From: Planctomycetaceae bacterium
GTDB taxonomy: Bacteria; Planctomycetota; Planctomycetia; Planctomycetales; Planctomycetaceae
Reading direction: 5' to 3'
NCBI GenBank assembly: GCA_017795105.1
Contig: CP051247.1
Location: 3,368,001 to 3,432,000, forward strand
Length of the DNA: 64,000 bases
Shown: piece by piece, positions 19,354-28,329 of the stretch
Position numbering within the stretch: position 1 is the first letter of the stretch
Layout: every line of letters begins with the position of its first letter
Notes under the pieces: generated by a model
The model's input: the letters and a program-made list of their open reading frames with translations, nothing else
Told to the model about the DNA's origin: nothing
Database searches by the model: none
Position numbers and translations under genes: made by a program

Positions 19354-20509
19354 CGTGCGGCTGACGATCACTTGCGTTTACGGTCTTGAAGCGGTGGTCG
19401 GCCGCGAGCTGTCCGATCTCGGCTATCGGGATCAACAGAAGATCGATGGACGAGTCAGTATCGAAGCTCCCGTCGACGCGATCGCCCGCTGCAACATGTT
19501 TCTGCGGACGGCCAACCGCGTGCTTCTCGAACTCGGACGCTTCCCGGCCAACGACTTCGACGAGTTCTTCGACAACATCCGCGATCTCCCCTGGGAGCAG
19601 TACATCCCCCGCGATGCTCAGTTCCCGGTCACGGGAGCCTCGCAGAAGTCGAAACTGCACGGCGTACCCACGCTTCAGGGCATGGCCAAGAAAGCGATCG
19701 TCAGTCGGCTGCAGGATGCCTACGGGCGGGATCTGCCGGAAACCGGATTTGAAGTTCCGATTCATTTCGAGATTCGCAACAACGAATGCACAATCTGGCT
19801 CAACACGAGTGGAGCAGGGCTGCATCGTCGCGGCTACCGTCAGCTGGCTGGCGAAGCTCCGCTGCGGGAAACACTGGCGGCTGCGCTGATTCAGCTCAGC
19901 GTCTGGAAACGCGATCGCACGTTGCTCGATCCGATGTGCGGCAGCGGCACCATTCCGATCGAAGCGGCTCTGATCGGCCGTAAGATCGCTCCCGGACTGA
20001 ACCGCAACTTCGCCGGCGAAAAGTGGGGCCACATTCCGAATGAGATCTGGTCGAACGTCCGCGAAGAAGCCAACGACCTGATTGATCGTTCTGAGATGTC
20101 TCCGATTCTGGGACACGATCGGGACTTCCGCATTCTGAAAACGGCTCGTGACAATGCCCGCATGGCCGGCGTCGCCGAGGACATCCACTTTCAGGAACAG
20201 GAACTCAAGGATCTGACCACGAGCAGAAAATACGGCGTCCTCATTACCAACCCGCCCTACGGCCAACGTCTCGACGACATCGAGGAAGCCCGGACCGTCT
20301 GGCAGACCCTGTCGGATGTGACCGATTCCTGGAGCACGTGGTCGTTCTTCATCTTCGTCGGTGCCCGCGACTTCGAACGCTACTACGGCCAGCGAGCCAC
20401 CCGCCGCCGCAAACTCTTCAACGGCCCCCTGGAATGCACCTACTACCAATACCTCGGCGACAAACCCCCCTCGATGCGCAAACCGCAACGTGAAGAAACC
20501 GAGTCGTAA
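19346..20509 (+). CDS. THUMP-domain RNA N2-guanine methyltransferase (RlmL N-half/Trm-like)
   Basis: 387 residues. Residues ~1-155 form the N-terminal plus THUMP region (ITCVYGLEAVVGRELSDLG at the start, FEVPIHFEIRNNECTIWLNTSGAGLHRRGYR at the end). The methyltransferase part follows, with LLDPMCGSGTIPIEAALIGRKIAPGLNR (SAM-binding motif I) and LITNPPYGQRL (NPPY catalytic motif). This arrangement matches the N-terminal half of E. coli RlmL, which makes m2G in 23S rRNA. The RlmK half is absent, as in many bacterial single-function versions. The start overlaps the permease stop. Confidence 0.9.
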   Translation: MNNVRLTITCVYGLEAVVGRELSDLGYRDQQKIDGRVSIEAPVDAIARCNMFLRTANRVLLELGRFPANDFDEFFDNIRDLPWEQYIPRDAQFPVTGASQKSKLHGVPTLQGMAKKAIVSRLQDAYGRDLPETGFEVPIHFEIRNNECTIWLNTSGAGLHRRGYRQLAGEAPLRETLAAALIQLSVWKRDRTLLDPMCGSGTIPIEAALIGRKIAPGLNRNFAGEKWGHIPNEIWSNVREEANDLIDRSEMSPILGHDRDFRILKTARDNARMAGVAEDIHFQEQELKDLTTSRKYGVLITNPPYGQRLDDIEEARTVWQTLSDVTDSWSTWSFFIFVGARDFERYYGQRATRRRKLFNGPLECTYYQYLGDKPPSMRKPQREETES

Positions 20510-20535
20510 ACTGCCCCTCGCTATTTGTCAGGCAG

Positions 20536-20571
<36 letters not shown>

Positions 20572-20687
20572 GTACTCTAAACCGTCGTTGCGCGATCTGT
20601 CGAAATGCCGCATAGACCCGTTCCAGCGACTCGGGTAGAACTCGTCTTGTCTCGACAACAGGCCAGAATCCCGAAGGACGCTCGTTT

Positions 20688-21722
20688 ATGGTGGCTCGTA
20701 TCTCGTTTGCCGTAGCGATCCTGTTCTCAGTGCTTTACCTGCTCCACACGAGCGATCAGCCTCACGCAAAAGAGCCGGTTGATGCGGCTCAGCCATCTGC
20801 GTTAACTGAAGAGCAGAAACTGCAGGCTCGACTCAAGAAATACCGCGATGACCGTCGCCAGCAGCGAATCGAATTGATCGACCGGCTGCGCGGTGAGAGC
20901 CACGATGAGTCGATCGCTTTGCTCGTGTCGCTCGATCCGTATCTTCGCAACAACTACATGCTGTCGAAGGGGAAATTCGCCCTCGAAAATGGGATCGTAC
21001 ACACCGACTTTGAAGGAATCGATCCCCGGCATCACACGAAGGCTGTCGTTCAGATTCTCAGCAATCGTCGATTCCTGAAAGTGCTGCATGAGTCACGCGA
21101 TGATCCACACCGATCCACGAAGCTTCTGGGGAACGCGATCATTGAGAGTCTGTCGGCCTATGACGGGGCGTACCAGACTTTGGTCGAGCGAGAGATCGAG
21201 CGGCCGAACTCGAACGCGGGGCCGGGACTGTTTGGAACGCGACGGGGCGATCCAGTTCGAAATCCCTCGGTGGATGGACTCCGCTTGAAGATTTTTTCCT
21301 GTTTACTGGCGCTGTCCCACCTGAAAGACGAAGAGGCCCGGGAGATTGTTCGGGCGGTCGTGGACAGGGCAATGCAGCAGCGAGAGTCGCTGGTGACGCA
21401 GAAGGAACTGGCTTTCGATCACATGTTTCGTTGCTGGAGTTCGAGCCTCTTCAACAAACGGATCCTCGCGACGGCTCTGATCGAAACCAGCGGCCGAGAG
21501 GATCTGACAGCTCGCTACGAGTGGGAAGACACGCGATTGAATCCCTTTGATTCCCCGATGGTTCTTTATGAACGTGCAGACCACGGAGGGGGAGGGTTTG
21601 CCGGCGGGATGGGATCTCCGATTCAATATGCGGACGAAGTAATCACGTTGAGAATCGTCGCTCCCCTGACCGACGACGAATTTCGGGTTCTCCTGTCGGA
21701 GTTCGAGGAAACTAGCCCGTAG
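20688..21722 (+). CDS. Exported protein of unknown function
   Basis: 344 residues. A hydrophobic N-terminus (VARISFAVAILFSVLYLLHTS) acts as a signal or anchor. It is followed by a charged helical segment (about 38-75, EEQKLQARLKKYRDDRRQQRIELI). The rest has a helical, repeat-like character and a short Gly-rich loop (DHGGGGFAGGMGS) near residue 300. No catalytic motif is seen. GAAGGA lies upstream of the ATG. The stop codon runs directly into a GTAGGGCAGACTGCCCTGC palindrome. I do not recognise a family. Confidence 0.65.
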   Translation: MVARISFAVAILFSVLYLLHTSDQPHAKEPVDAAQPSALTEEQKLQARLKKYRDDRRQQRIELIDRLRGESHDESIALLVSLDPYLRNNYMLSKGKFALENGIVHTDFEGIDPRHHTKAVVQILSNRRFLKVLHESRDDPHRSTKLLGNAIIESLSAYDGAYQTLVEREIERPNSNAGPGLFGTRRGDPVRNPSVDGLRLKIFSCLLALSHLKDEEAREIVRAVVDRAMQQRESLVTQKELAFDHMFRCWSSSLFNKRILATALIETSGREDLTARYEWEDTRLNPFDSPMVLYERADHGGGGFAGGMGSPIQYADEVITLRIVAPLTDDEFRVLLSEFEETSP

Positions 21723-21737
21723 GGCAGACTGCCCTGC

Positions 21738-23255
21738 TTACTTCGTCCTGCTGTAGCCTTTGCGTTTGCGGTCCTGAACGAACTCCCGGGTCTCTTCGAA
21801 GATCTCCATGTCTCCCGTTGCTCTTGGATCGTTTGTCTGCAACTGATACTCGTGCATCTTCGCTTTGAGGCGATCGCGGATTTCTGCGAACTCTGGGTTA
21901 TCAATCTGGTTCGTCAGTTGCCATGGGTCGGCTTCGAGGTCGTACAGTTCTTCCAGCGGACGCGGGCCGAGGAGAGCCGCTTTGTAGACAGCCAGTTGGG
22001 GAGCGTTCGGGTGTTTCAACAAGAGTTGACTCAAGGGGGCCGACTTCGCGGTTTCGTCGAACTGTTCATCCGGCAGAAACAGTCTGACATCCTGATCCTG
22101 TCCGGGGTTCTCGTGGAAGTTGCGAATGTAGGCGTAGCGTTTGTCGCGAATCGTGCGGTGGCTCAGATTGATCGGATCGAACTCGCCATGCCATTCGAGG
22201 CCCGTCACGACAAAGTCGCGATCCTCTTCGATCCAGCCTTCTTTCTTCGACTGCAGCAGGTTCAGCATGCTGCGGCCTGACATGCCTTCCGGGATGTCCA
22301 CTCCCGCGCTCTCGAGAATCGTGGGAGCCAGATCGGGGAAGTTCACGAAGTCTTCGACTACGCGGCCGGAGGGGACGTTCTTTGGCCACATGATCGCCAG
22401 CGGTTCGTGAACGCCCCAGTCGTACGGCGACGCCTTGGAACGCGGGATGGCCGTGCCGTTGTCGGACGTCACGATCAGCAGCGTATTGTCGAGTTCGCTC
22501 TGTTCTTCGAGAACCTGGAGAATCTCGGCCAGCCGCAGATCGGCGTAATGGATTTCATAAAGAATGTTGGCCCGCTCGCGGCGGATGCCCGGGGTATTCG
22601 GCAGGAATCCCGGCACGGGAACGTCGTCGGTCGGGAAGCCCGTCTTCAACAGTTTCTGCCAGTTGTTTTCGGCCCACGGCCCGTGCGGTTCAACAACACC
22701 GACCCAGAAAAAGAACGGAGCATCCACCGGCTTCTGGTTAAGGAACTTCACGAAGTTTGCGGCATAATCAATGCCACTCGTGCCCTCTTCCGGATGAGCG
22801 AACCGGAGTCGATTGTAATGCGTTCCCGCTGAGTCCTTGCCGTGTCCGTCGTCGGGGAAAACGCCCGGGCCCCAGCCTTTGCCGGTGTGCCCGACATGAT
22901 AACCCGCCTGTTTCAGCAGATCCGGCAGCACCGGAAACTTCTTCGGCAACCAGGCCTGAATGAAGGCCCCTTGTTCGAGCTCCCAGAAGTTCCGACCCGT
23001 CAACAGCGAGGCTCGCGACGGAGCACAACTCGGAGCCGATGTGTAGCCGTGGGTGAATAGCACGCCGTCTCGAGCTACGCGATCAAACGCGGGCGTCGGC
23101 AGCGTCGACCAGCCGTACGCGCTTCGTTCGAGCCAGCTCTCATCGTCGGTGATGAAGATGATCACGTTCGGAGGAGCCGCTGCATCACGGGGGGCAGCCG
23201 CTTCCAAGAGAGGAAGGAACATGTGCAGGCAAAGAACCGCGAACATCAGTCGCAT
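21738..23255 (-). CDS. Sulfatase (type I, formylglycine-dependent)
   Basis: 505 residues with a signal peptide (MRLMFAVLCLHMFLPLLEAAA). Metal-binding aspartates sit in VIIFITDDES (Asp37, Asp38). The signature CAPSRASLLTG places Cys77 as the residue oxidised to formylglycine and Arg81 as its partner. HTGKGWGPG and VTSDNGTAIPRSK give the further Lys/His and Asp-Asn ligands. The C-terminal half ends with ELYDLEADPWQLTNQIDNPE, typical of this class. Sulfatases cleave sulfate esters, often from marine or host polysaccharides, and are abundant in planctomycetes. The substrate cannot be read from sequence. GGAG precedes the ATG at 23255. Confidence 0.95.
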   Translation of the reverse strand: MRLMFAVLCLHMFLPLLEAAAPRDAAAPPNVIIFITDDESWLERSAYGWSTLPTPAFDRVARDGVLFTHGYTSAPSCAPSRASLLTGRNFWELEQGAFIQAWLPKKFPVLPDLLKQAGYHVGHTGKGWGPGVFPDDGHGKDSAGTHYNRLRFAHPEEGTSGIDYAANFVKFLNQKPVDAPFFFWVGVVEPHGPWAENNWQKLLKTGFPTDDVPVPGFLPNTPGIRRERANILYEIHYADLRLAEILQVLEEQSELDNTLLIVTSDNGTAIPRSKASPYDWGVHEPLAIMWPKNVPSGRVVEDFVNFPDLAPTILESAGVDIPEGMSGRSMLNLLQSKKEGWIEEDRDFVVTGLEWHGEFDPINLSHRTIRDKRYAYIRNFHENPGQDQDVRLFLPDEQFDETAKSAPLSQLLLKHPNAPQLAVYKAALLGPRPLEELYDLEADPWQLTNQIDNPEFAEIRDRLKAKMHEYQLQTNDPRATGDMEIFEETREFVQDRKRKGYSRTK

Positions 23256-23430
23256 GGAGTCAATCTCCGAAACGTCCCACGGGGTGAGAGTGAAGTCATT
23301 AAATGTTGAACAGAATCGACGGAACACGATAACGCGTTCCGAATACAAAAGCGATTACGCATGTGTTTCTTCGCCAGGTGATAACGAGTACACTTCATTT
23401 GTCCAGATCCTGTTGCCGCGGAGAGCTCCC

Positions 23431-24159
23431 ATGATTGACCAGGAACGTTCGGAATCGGGCAGCCCGATTTATCGTCACCAGCCCACCGAACCCGGCATTC
23501 ATCCCCCCGACGCGGCAGGCGTCCATCTGGAAGCGATTACTGCTCATCTGGAGAACCATCTCGGAGGCTGCGAAATGGTTTACCACGAACTGATCTCTGA
23601 TCTGGTTCATCTGGATGTGCTGCATTTCCCGCCGACCGATGATCGCCCGTTTCACACCCTGGTCACGAGCGGCGTCAGCGACCGGGCAATGAATGTCCCG
23701 GCGGGACTGGAGTCGATGAGCCATGTTGAGCTGATGATCAACCTGCCGGCGAAGTGGCCGATGGAACAGTCGGACTGGAAGAACGAGAACAATTACTGGC
23801 CCATTCGCTGGTTGAAGATGATCGGCCGCATGCCGCATCAGTACAACACCTGGATCGGCTGGGGGCACACCATTCCCAACGGCGACCCAGCCGAGCCGAT
23901 TGCGGATACGAACTTCATCGGCGTCATGCTCTCGCCGCCATACTGGAAGGACACCGACTTCTTCCAGCTGACCACCGACGACGAGACCTGTATCTCCTTC
24001 TTCAACCTCGTGCCGCTCTATCGGGAAGAGATGGACCTGAAACTCCAGAAAGGAGCCGAGCCGCTTGAAGACCTGCTCGAGAAGAATCAGGCGGCTACGC
24101 TGCTGAATCCCAAGCGAAAAAACGTCGCGAAGAAACGCCGCTGGTTCGGGTTGGGGTAA
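23431..24159 (+). CDS. Suppressor-of-fused (SUFU) domain protein
   Basis: 242 residues. Residues ~25-190 follow the SUFU pattern: LVHLDVLHFPPTDDRPFHTLVTSGVSDRAMNVP, then HVELMINLPAKW, a WPIRWLKMIGRMPHQYNTWIGWGHTIPN block, and FFNLVPLYREEMDLKLQKGAEPL. Bacterial SUFU-domain proteins are frequent immunity proteins in polymorphic-toxin systems, but they also occur alone. No toxin gene is adjacent. The C-terminus is strongly basic (NPKRKNVAKKRRW). The start at 23431 follows GGAGAG; upstream codons lie under the sulfatase gene. Confidence 0.85.
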   Translation: MIDQERSESGSPIYRHQPTEPGIHPPDAAGVHLEAITAHLENHLGGCEMVYHELISDLVHLDVLHFPPTDDRPFHTLVTSGVSDRAMNVPAGLESMSHVELMINLPAKWPMEQSDWKNENNYWPIRWLKMIGRMPHQYNTWIGWGHTIPNGDPAEPIADTNFIGVMLSPPYWKDTDFFQLTTDDETCISFFNLVPLYREEMDLKLQKGAEPLEDLLEKNQAATLLNPKRKNVAKKRRWFGLG

Positions 24160-24167
24160 GGGCGAAA

Positions 24168-24824
24168 TTAAACCGGCGGCTCGCGTTCGTAATCGCTTCG
24201 CAAATCGATGAAGTGCTTGCAGGAACGGCATCGGAAGCCGAGTTTCTGCCCATAACTTCGTTTCTGGTAGAACAGTTTCCCTCCGCATTCGGGGCATTTC
24301 CGAGCGGTGAGTTCTCTGGTAATCCCCCAGGCAACCACCCAGATCGAGCCAAGAACCGCCAGCCAGATGAAGACGAGATAATCTTCGTCGACCGGAGGTT
24401 CGGAGGCGTTGAAGTACCAGAAGCAGATCACCAAACCGAGCATCGCCGCGTATCTGGCCACCGTTTTGGGGAGATGATTCGGATTCGGCGGCGAGTCGTA
24501 GATACTCGTGGTGAACAGAGGCTTTTCCTCTTCGGGCTCGGCGGAAGGATCCCGTTCGCAGGCATCGCACCAGTACCCGGTCGCAATCCCCATCCGACGG
24601 GTGATCGTCAACGGACGCTGGCATTGAGGGCAGGTCACGGTGAAGCGGCCGAAAAGGACGAAGATTCCAAGGGCTCCCAGAAACATCCCCAGAAAGAAGG
24701 CCTGGCTGCTGGTCTCAGGCGAGAGGTCAAACAGCATCGCAATCGCGGAGCCCACAAAACCTCCGAGGGCGCCAGCGGGCACCATTGCGAGCATTCGGTA
24801 GATATGAAAACGTTGCAGCGTCAT
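24168..24824 (-). CDS. Zinc-ribbon membrane protein
   Basis: 218 residues. Two membrane helices come first (about residues 10-60), then a zinc-ribbon half with TVTCPQCQRPL and YWCDAC, then two further helices (about 115-165), then a second ribbon with RKCPECGGKL and FRCRSCKHF. The four CXXC pairs suggest one or two bound zinc ions. No enzyme motif is seen. A strong GAGGAGG site precedes the ATG at 24824. It is convergent with the SUFU gene, with 8 bases between them. Function unknown. Confidence 0.75.
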   Translation of the reverse strand: MTLQRFHIYRMLAMVPAGALGGFVGSAIAMLFDLSPETSSQAFFLGMFLGALGIFVLFGRFTVTCPQCQRPLTITRRMGIATGYWCDACERDPSAEPEEEKPLFTTSIYDSPPNPNHLPKTVARYAAMLGLVICFWYFNASEPPVDEDYLVFIWLAVLGSIWVVAWGITRELTARKCPECGGKLFYQKRSYGQKLGFRCRSCKHFIDLRSDYEREPPV

Positions 24825-25042
24825 TCGTATCCTCCTCTCTCGTTGGACCCGCCAATCATACCGAACTCGCGTTAAAGGTCGAACAACGAAATCGGGAGGC
24901 GGGCTCCAGAGAGAATCCGCGAACCGCTTCCCGTGTGCCACTGTCCTGTTCTGCACTCCGAGGCCAGGGACACTGCCCTGGTTGTGGCTGAGCGCGGCTC
25001 ATGCCGTTCGCTCACTTCGCCTTCCGTTATTGGTGAATACTC

Positions 25043-25834
25043 ATGGCTTCCCGTGTCTGCATCATTGGACTCGATGAACCTCAAATTTCTCTGTTGAAAG
25101 AACGGCTTTCTGAGCCGGCCTGTTTCTATGAGACTTTGCCGGGGATGATCGTGCGCGATGGAGAACTGTTCGTCGAAGCACCCACCGGCTACGGACTCCT
25201 GAGCGTTTCCTGTGTGGTCTATCACGGGATCTTTGAGTCGGATCACGATCTTATCGCAGGGCTTGCTCTGTGGGGCGGTCCCTGCCTTCCTAATGCAACC
25301 GCCATGATGGATTGTCGTTTGAAGCTGCCGTGTCTTGTGAAGGCGCTGCGGTTGACTGCATATGGGACGCCGTCACGCGGATTCGCTACGGCTTCCACGG
25401 AGTACAATACCGATGTCGAACGCGTTGCGAAGTGGGGCAACTGGCACTGTGGCGAGAACAAGAGCCGGTTCACGGGGCGCTATCAGACTGGCGAGCCCTC
25501 GATTATTGAGCACTATCTGGACGGTGACGCGGTCCGGCTCGTGATGATCGGCGATCGTTATTGGCAGATCAAGCTCGAAGGCGACGGATGGCTGAAGTCG
25601 ATTCATCATCCGACTGCATCCTTCATACCGGCTGATCCCCGGCTCGTTGAGGATACGCGAAACGTGGCGAAAGGGCTCGGTCTTGAGATCGCCGCAAATG
25701 ATTACATCATCACGGCTGATGGCGAACCGCATCTGCTGGAGGTGAATCACATCCCCAACGTCACGCGATTCCCTGAAATCTGGGACGCCTATTCCGACTA
25801 TGTGATCGAGTGGGTGCAGCGGCAATGTGGCTGA
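25043..25834 (+). CDS. ATP-grasp superfamily protein (RimK-like)
   Basis: 263 residues. The order of segments fits an ATP-grasp ligase. An N-terminal domain (1-90) ends MMDCRLKLPCLVKALRL. A nucleotide-binding lobe with a conserved lysine candidate lies near VAKWGNWHCGENKSRF. IIEHYLDGDAVRLVMIGDRYWQIKLEG corresponds to the usual E..GxDxR..ViG strand pair. EPHLLEVNHIPNVTRFPEI is the metal-binding E-x-N motif. ATP-grasp enzymes join an acid to an amine using ATP. No peptide substrate gene is visible nearby. The partner is unknown; the neighbouring DUF7691-like gene begins 110 bases later. Confidence 0.7.
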   Translation: MASRVCIIGLDEPQISLLKERLSEPACFYETLPGMIVRDGELFVEAPTGYGLLSVSCVVYHGIFESDHDLIAGLALWGGPCLPNATAMMDCRLKLPCLVKALRLTAYGTPSRGFATASTEYNTDVERVAKWGNWHCGENKSRFTGRYQTGEPSIIEHYLDGDAVRLVMIGDRYWQIKLEGDGWLKSIHHPTASFIPADPRLVEDTRNVAKGLGLEIAANDYIITADGEPHLLEVNHIPNVTRFPEIWDAYSDYVIEWVQRQCG

Positions 25835-25944
25835 GTCCGTTCCCGTTCATACCCGCCGTTTGCGATTCGCTGCGCGGTCGGGTATGAAGGGGCAGAGGAA
25901 TCCTCCTTCGGTTTCTGATTCATCTGAATGGAGAGGAAGACCTG

Positions 25945-26508
25945 ATGGGCTATTGCCACATGTTCTACGGGCTAGATCTGGAGCGGCTCCGTTCAATCGC
26001 CGGTTCCGGTGACGCCGCGATCTGTGATCAGATACTGGCGGGCGAGCACGAGCTCGAAGACGATGAACTGGATGCGCTTCGTCGGATCGTCAACGGCGAC
26101 ATTAAGTCCGAGCCGGGCACCGAACATCTCTACGGGTACGCCTTGAAGACGCTTTGCGAGCACATCGGCGAAATGGTCGGTGAGGACGTCGCGGCCATTC
26201 GGGACCACCCCTACAAATCGAAGCTGATTGCGAACGGAGCTCCGATAGCGATTCCGGTCAATCCGGGAGATTTTCCTCAGATCGGCTATCTCTCTCGAAT
26301 CGAGCTTAGCGCGGAACACGAGCTTGTGAAAAAGACAAAGCCGCGGGCGAAACGAACACTCGTCGGCTTCATCCTGCGACGGCTCACCGGCGGCGCAGTC
26401 GGCCGGGAGATGGATGCGGAAGACGTCGCCGAGGATATGAGGTCCTACGCCGAAACACTCCAGGAATGCATCGACAAGAACTGCGATCTGGTGTCGTTCA
26501 GGCATTGA
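25945..26508 (+). CDS. DUF7691-like protein
   Basis: 187 residues, cytoplasmic. MGYCHMFYGLDLERLRSIAGSGD at the N-terminus and the central HLYGYALKTLCEHIGE resemble small proteins usually annotated DUF7691. The C-terminal half is helical and charged. No catalytic motif is seen. A strong GGAGAGG site precedes the ATG. Members of this group often stand alone beside other small orphan genes; a role in toxin immunity has been suggested for similar proteins but is not shown here. Confidence 0.6.
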   Translation: MGYCHMFYGLDLERLRSIAGSGDAAICDQILAGEHELEDDELDALRRIVNGDIKSEPGTEHLYGYALKTLCEHIGEMVGEDVAAIRDHPYKSKLIANGAPIAIPVNPGDFPQIGYLSRIELSAEHELVKKTKPRAKRTLVGFILRRLTGGAVGREMDAEDVAEDMRSYAETLQECIDKNCDLVSFRH

Positions 26509-26550
26509 GTGTGGCGGCGAGAGAAGCTTCGTATCACTCCTCTCCGTGCC

Positions 26551-27804
26551 TCAATCGCTCAATGACTTTTCCGTCAGAAACTGCTGCACCGTCGCCGCCA
26601 GGCCCGCTCCCACGGCTCGGTAGCCTTCCGTCGTGCTGTTCGTGAAGTTCCAGCCCGTTTCCAGGCAGACGCTGACCGTGTCGGCGTTGCCGTGCATGCT
26701 GACCCAGTTGGTGCTGATCTGACGCCAGAGGGGATGATAGCTCGTGCCCGTGATTTTCGGTTTGCTGCTCATCGGAATGCGGGGCTCGGCTTTGCTGATG
26801 CGCTGATAGGCGAGGGCGAGGAATCGATCGCGCAACTCGACCGTCGATTCCTGTAGCAGGTCCTCGGGCAGAATGTAGAAGAACGTCGGGTCGCCCGGAG
26901 CAGGATTATGCAGATCAAGGAAGACGTCCATCCGTTGCTCGGCGATCAGATCGCTGACTTTCCGTTGAGCCGCGATGATCTCCTTCCAGTGCGGCTCGGC
27001 CGACCAGTCCCGGTTGTGATCCTGAGGCAGCGCATCCTTCCCGCCGTTGCCGGTCGCGGTGTTGTCGATGTCCATAATCGGCACCAGAAAGATCTCCGCA
27101 TGCTGCCGCAGCCACGCGGCGTCCGGCTCCTCACTCAACAACCATTCGGCGAAGCCCTGAGCCACCCAGCTCGAACCGCTTTCCCAGGCATGCTGCCGCG
27201 CCTGCACCCAGACGCCGAACCGCTCTTCGGCTGGCCGATCCCCCTCTTTGACATGCAGCATCGGAACCACACGTCCCTCCCGCGAACGACACAGCTCGGT
27301 CGCCGTCGCATGCGGCGAAGTCTCGCTGATCGACTTCACAAACTCAGCCGCCATGCTCGGCGTATACGGTGGCCCCCAGGCGACATACACCGAAGTCGCA
27401 TCGACCGAGAGTGAATAGACCATCGCCTCCTCGACCCGCTGCCCCGGTTCCGTGTGCTGCCAGTCGGTGCCATCGGTCGAGAAAGTCGCCTGTTTCGGCA
27501 TCGCCCACACCGACGACAGCGGCTTGCGAGATTCAACCGCTGCAGTGGAGCCGCGAAGCTTCAGCGTGACCGCTTCCCCGGGCGTGAGGCCATCGATTCG
27601 AAAATACCACCAGCAGGGCCATCCCCGAACAGGATCGCCGCCGGGGGTGAACGTCACACTGCGGGAGTCCTGATCGATCTCAAGGACATGCACCGAGCCT
27701 CCTTCGAAGTCCGCATGCACAGAGAGCGGCTCGGCTGCACGGGCGAACCGGGCGTGTGTGATTGCAAGGCAAACGACAACGATTAATCGGAGAGTCAACT
27801 TCAT
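26551..27804 (-). CDS. M14-family zinc carboxypeptidase
   Basis: 417 residues with a signal peptide (ending ARAAEP). An N-terminal beta-sandwich (about 25-150) contains WPCWWYFRIDGLTPGEAVTLKLRG, typical of the domain before M14 catalytic regions. The zinc ligands are His205 and Glu208 (ARQHAWESG) and His299 (DLHNP). The substrate-carboxylate site is the NRDW motif at 264-267, and the catalytic Glu lies in VCLETGWN (about 386). It should remove C-terminal residues from peptides, or cleave peptidoglycan peptides, outside the cytoplasm. AGGAG precedes the ATG. Confidence 0.9.
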   Translation of the reverse strand: MKLTLRLIVVVCLAITHARFARAAEPLSVHADFEGGSVHVLEIDQDSRSVTFTPGGDPVRGWPCWWYFRIDGLTPGEAVTLKLRGSTAAVESRKPLSSVWAMPKQATFSTDGTDWQHTEPGQRVEEAMVYSLSVDATSVYVAWGPPYTPSMAAEFVKSISETSPHATATELCRSREGRVVPMLHVKEGDRPAEERFGVWVQARQHAWESGSSWVAQGFAEWLLSEEPDAAWLRQHAEIFLVPIMDIDNTATGNGGKDALPQDHNRDWSAEPHWKEIIAAQRKVSDLIAEQRMDVFLDLHNPAPGDPTFFYILPEDLLQESTVELRDRFLALAYQRISKAEPRIPMSSKPKITGTSYHPLWRQISTNWVSMHGNADTVSVCLETGWNFTNSTTEGYRAVGAGLAATVQQFLTEKSLSD

Positions 27805-27881
27805 CGGGACTCCTCAGCAGCAGGCAATGATCGTGTTCGAAGATTTCTGATCTTAACCGATCTTCCAGCAGTCACCCATCG

Positions 27882-28325
27882 TTAGCCACGCTGGTAAGGT
27901 CTCACGGCGAATCGTAACAAGCGTCCAATCGCGTACGCCTCCGACTCGCGAAGTTCTTCCACGGATGGCGTTTCGTTTGCCCCATTCCCGGAAAAGTCGA
28001 TCGCGATTCGATCTCCGACCGGGATCAATCTGAGACCATCGCTGATCACAACCCGCGTTGTGCGTGCGCCCTGGCGAATGGCGAACTCATCAACTTCGGT
28101 GAGTTGCAGGTCAAGATTCACCCAACCGTCAGATTGCTCGTGAGGTGCTTCACGTTCCCGGTTGGAGAGGGTGAGAAATAGAGTCGGCGTCGAGGAATCC
28201 GGCCAACGCAGTTGCACCTCCCAGAGCAGTGAATCTGTGAGCCCCATGAATCGATGCAGAAATCCATTGAACTGTTCGGGAGAAAGCACTTCCCAGGTCT
28301 CGTCCGGTTCTGGATTCGCGCTCAC
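27882..28325 (-). CDS. Hypothetical protein, second gene of a pair
   Basis: 147 residues from a GTG at 28325, which follows the stop of the 28330 gene by four bases with GGAAAG upstream. The sequence is a mixed alpha/beta domain (LSPEQFNGFLHRFMGLTDSLLWEVQLRW, then GWVNLDLQLTEVDEFAIRQG, then TTRVVISDGLRLI). No family recognised. The longer frame continuing upstream is just the other gene read out of phase. The tight spacing implies a two-gene operon, possibly a toxin-immunity-type orphan pair, which is speculation. Confidence 0.6.
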   Translation of the reverse strand: MSANPEPDETWEVLSPEQFNGFLHRFMGLTDSLLWEVQLRWPDSSTPTLFLTLSNREREAPHEQSDGWVNLDLQLTEVDEFAIRQGARTTRVVISDGLRLIPVGDRIAIDFSGNGANETPSVEELRESEAYAIGRLLRFAVRPYQRG

Positions 28326-28329
28326 GCGA

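Noticed and set aside
19025..20488. 487-codon minus-strand frame opposite the methyltransferase
   Set aside because: Antisense of a conserved gene; low-complexity, no ribosome binding site.
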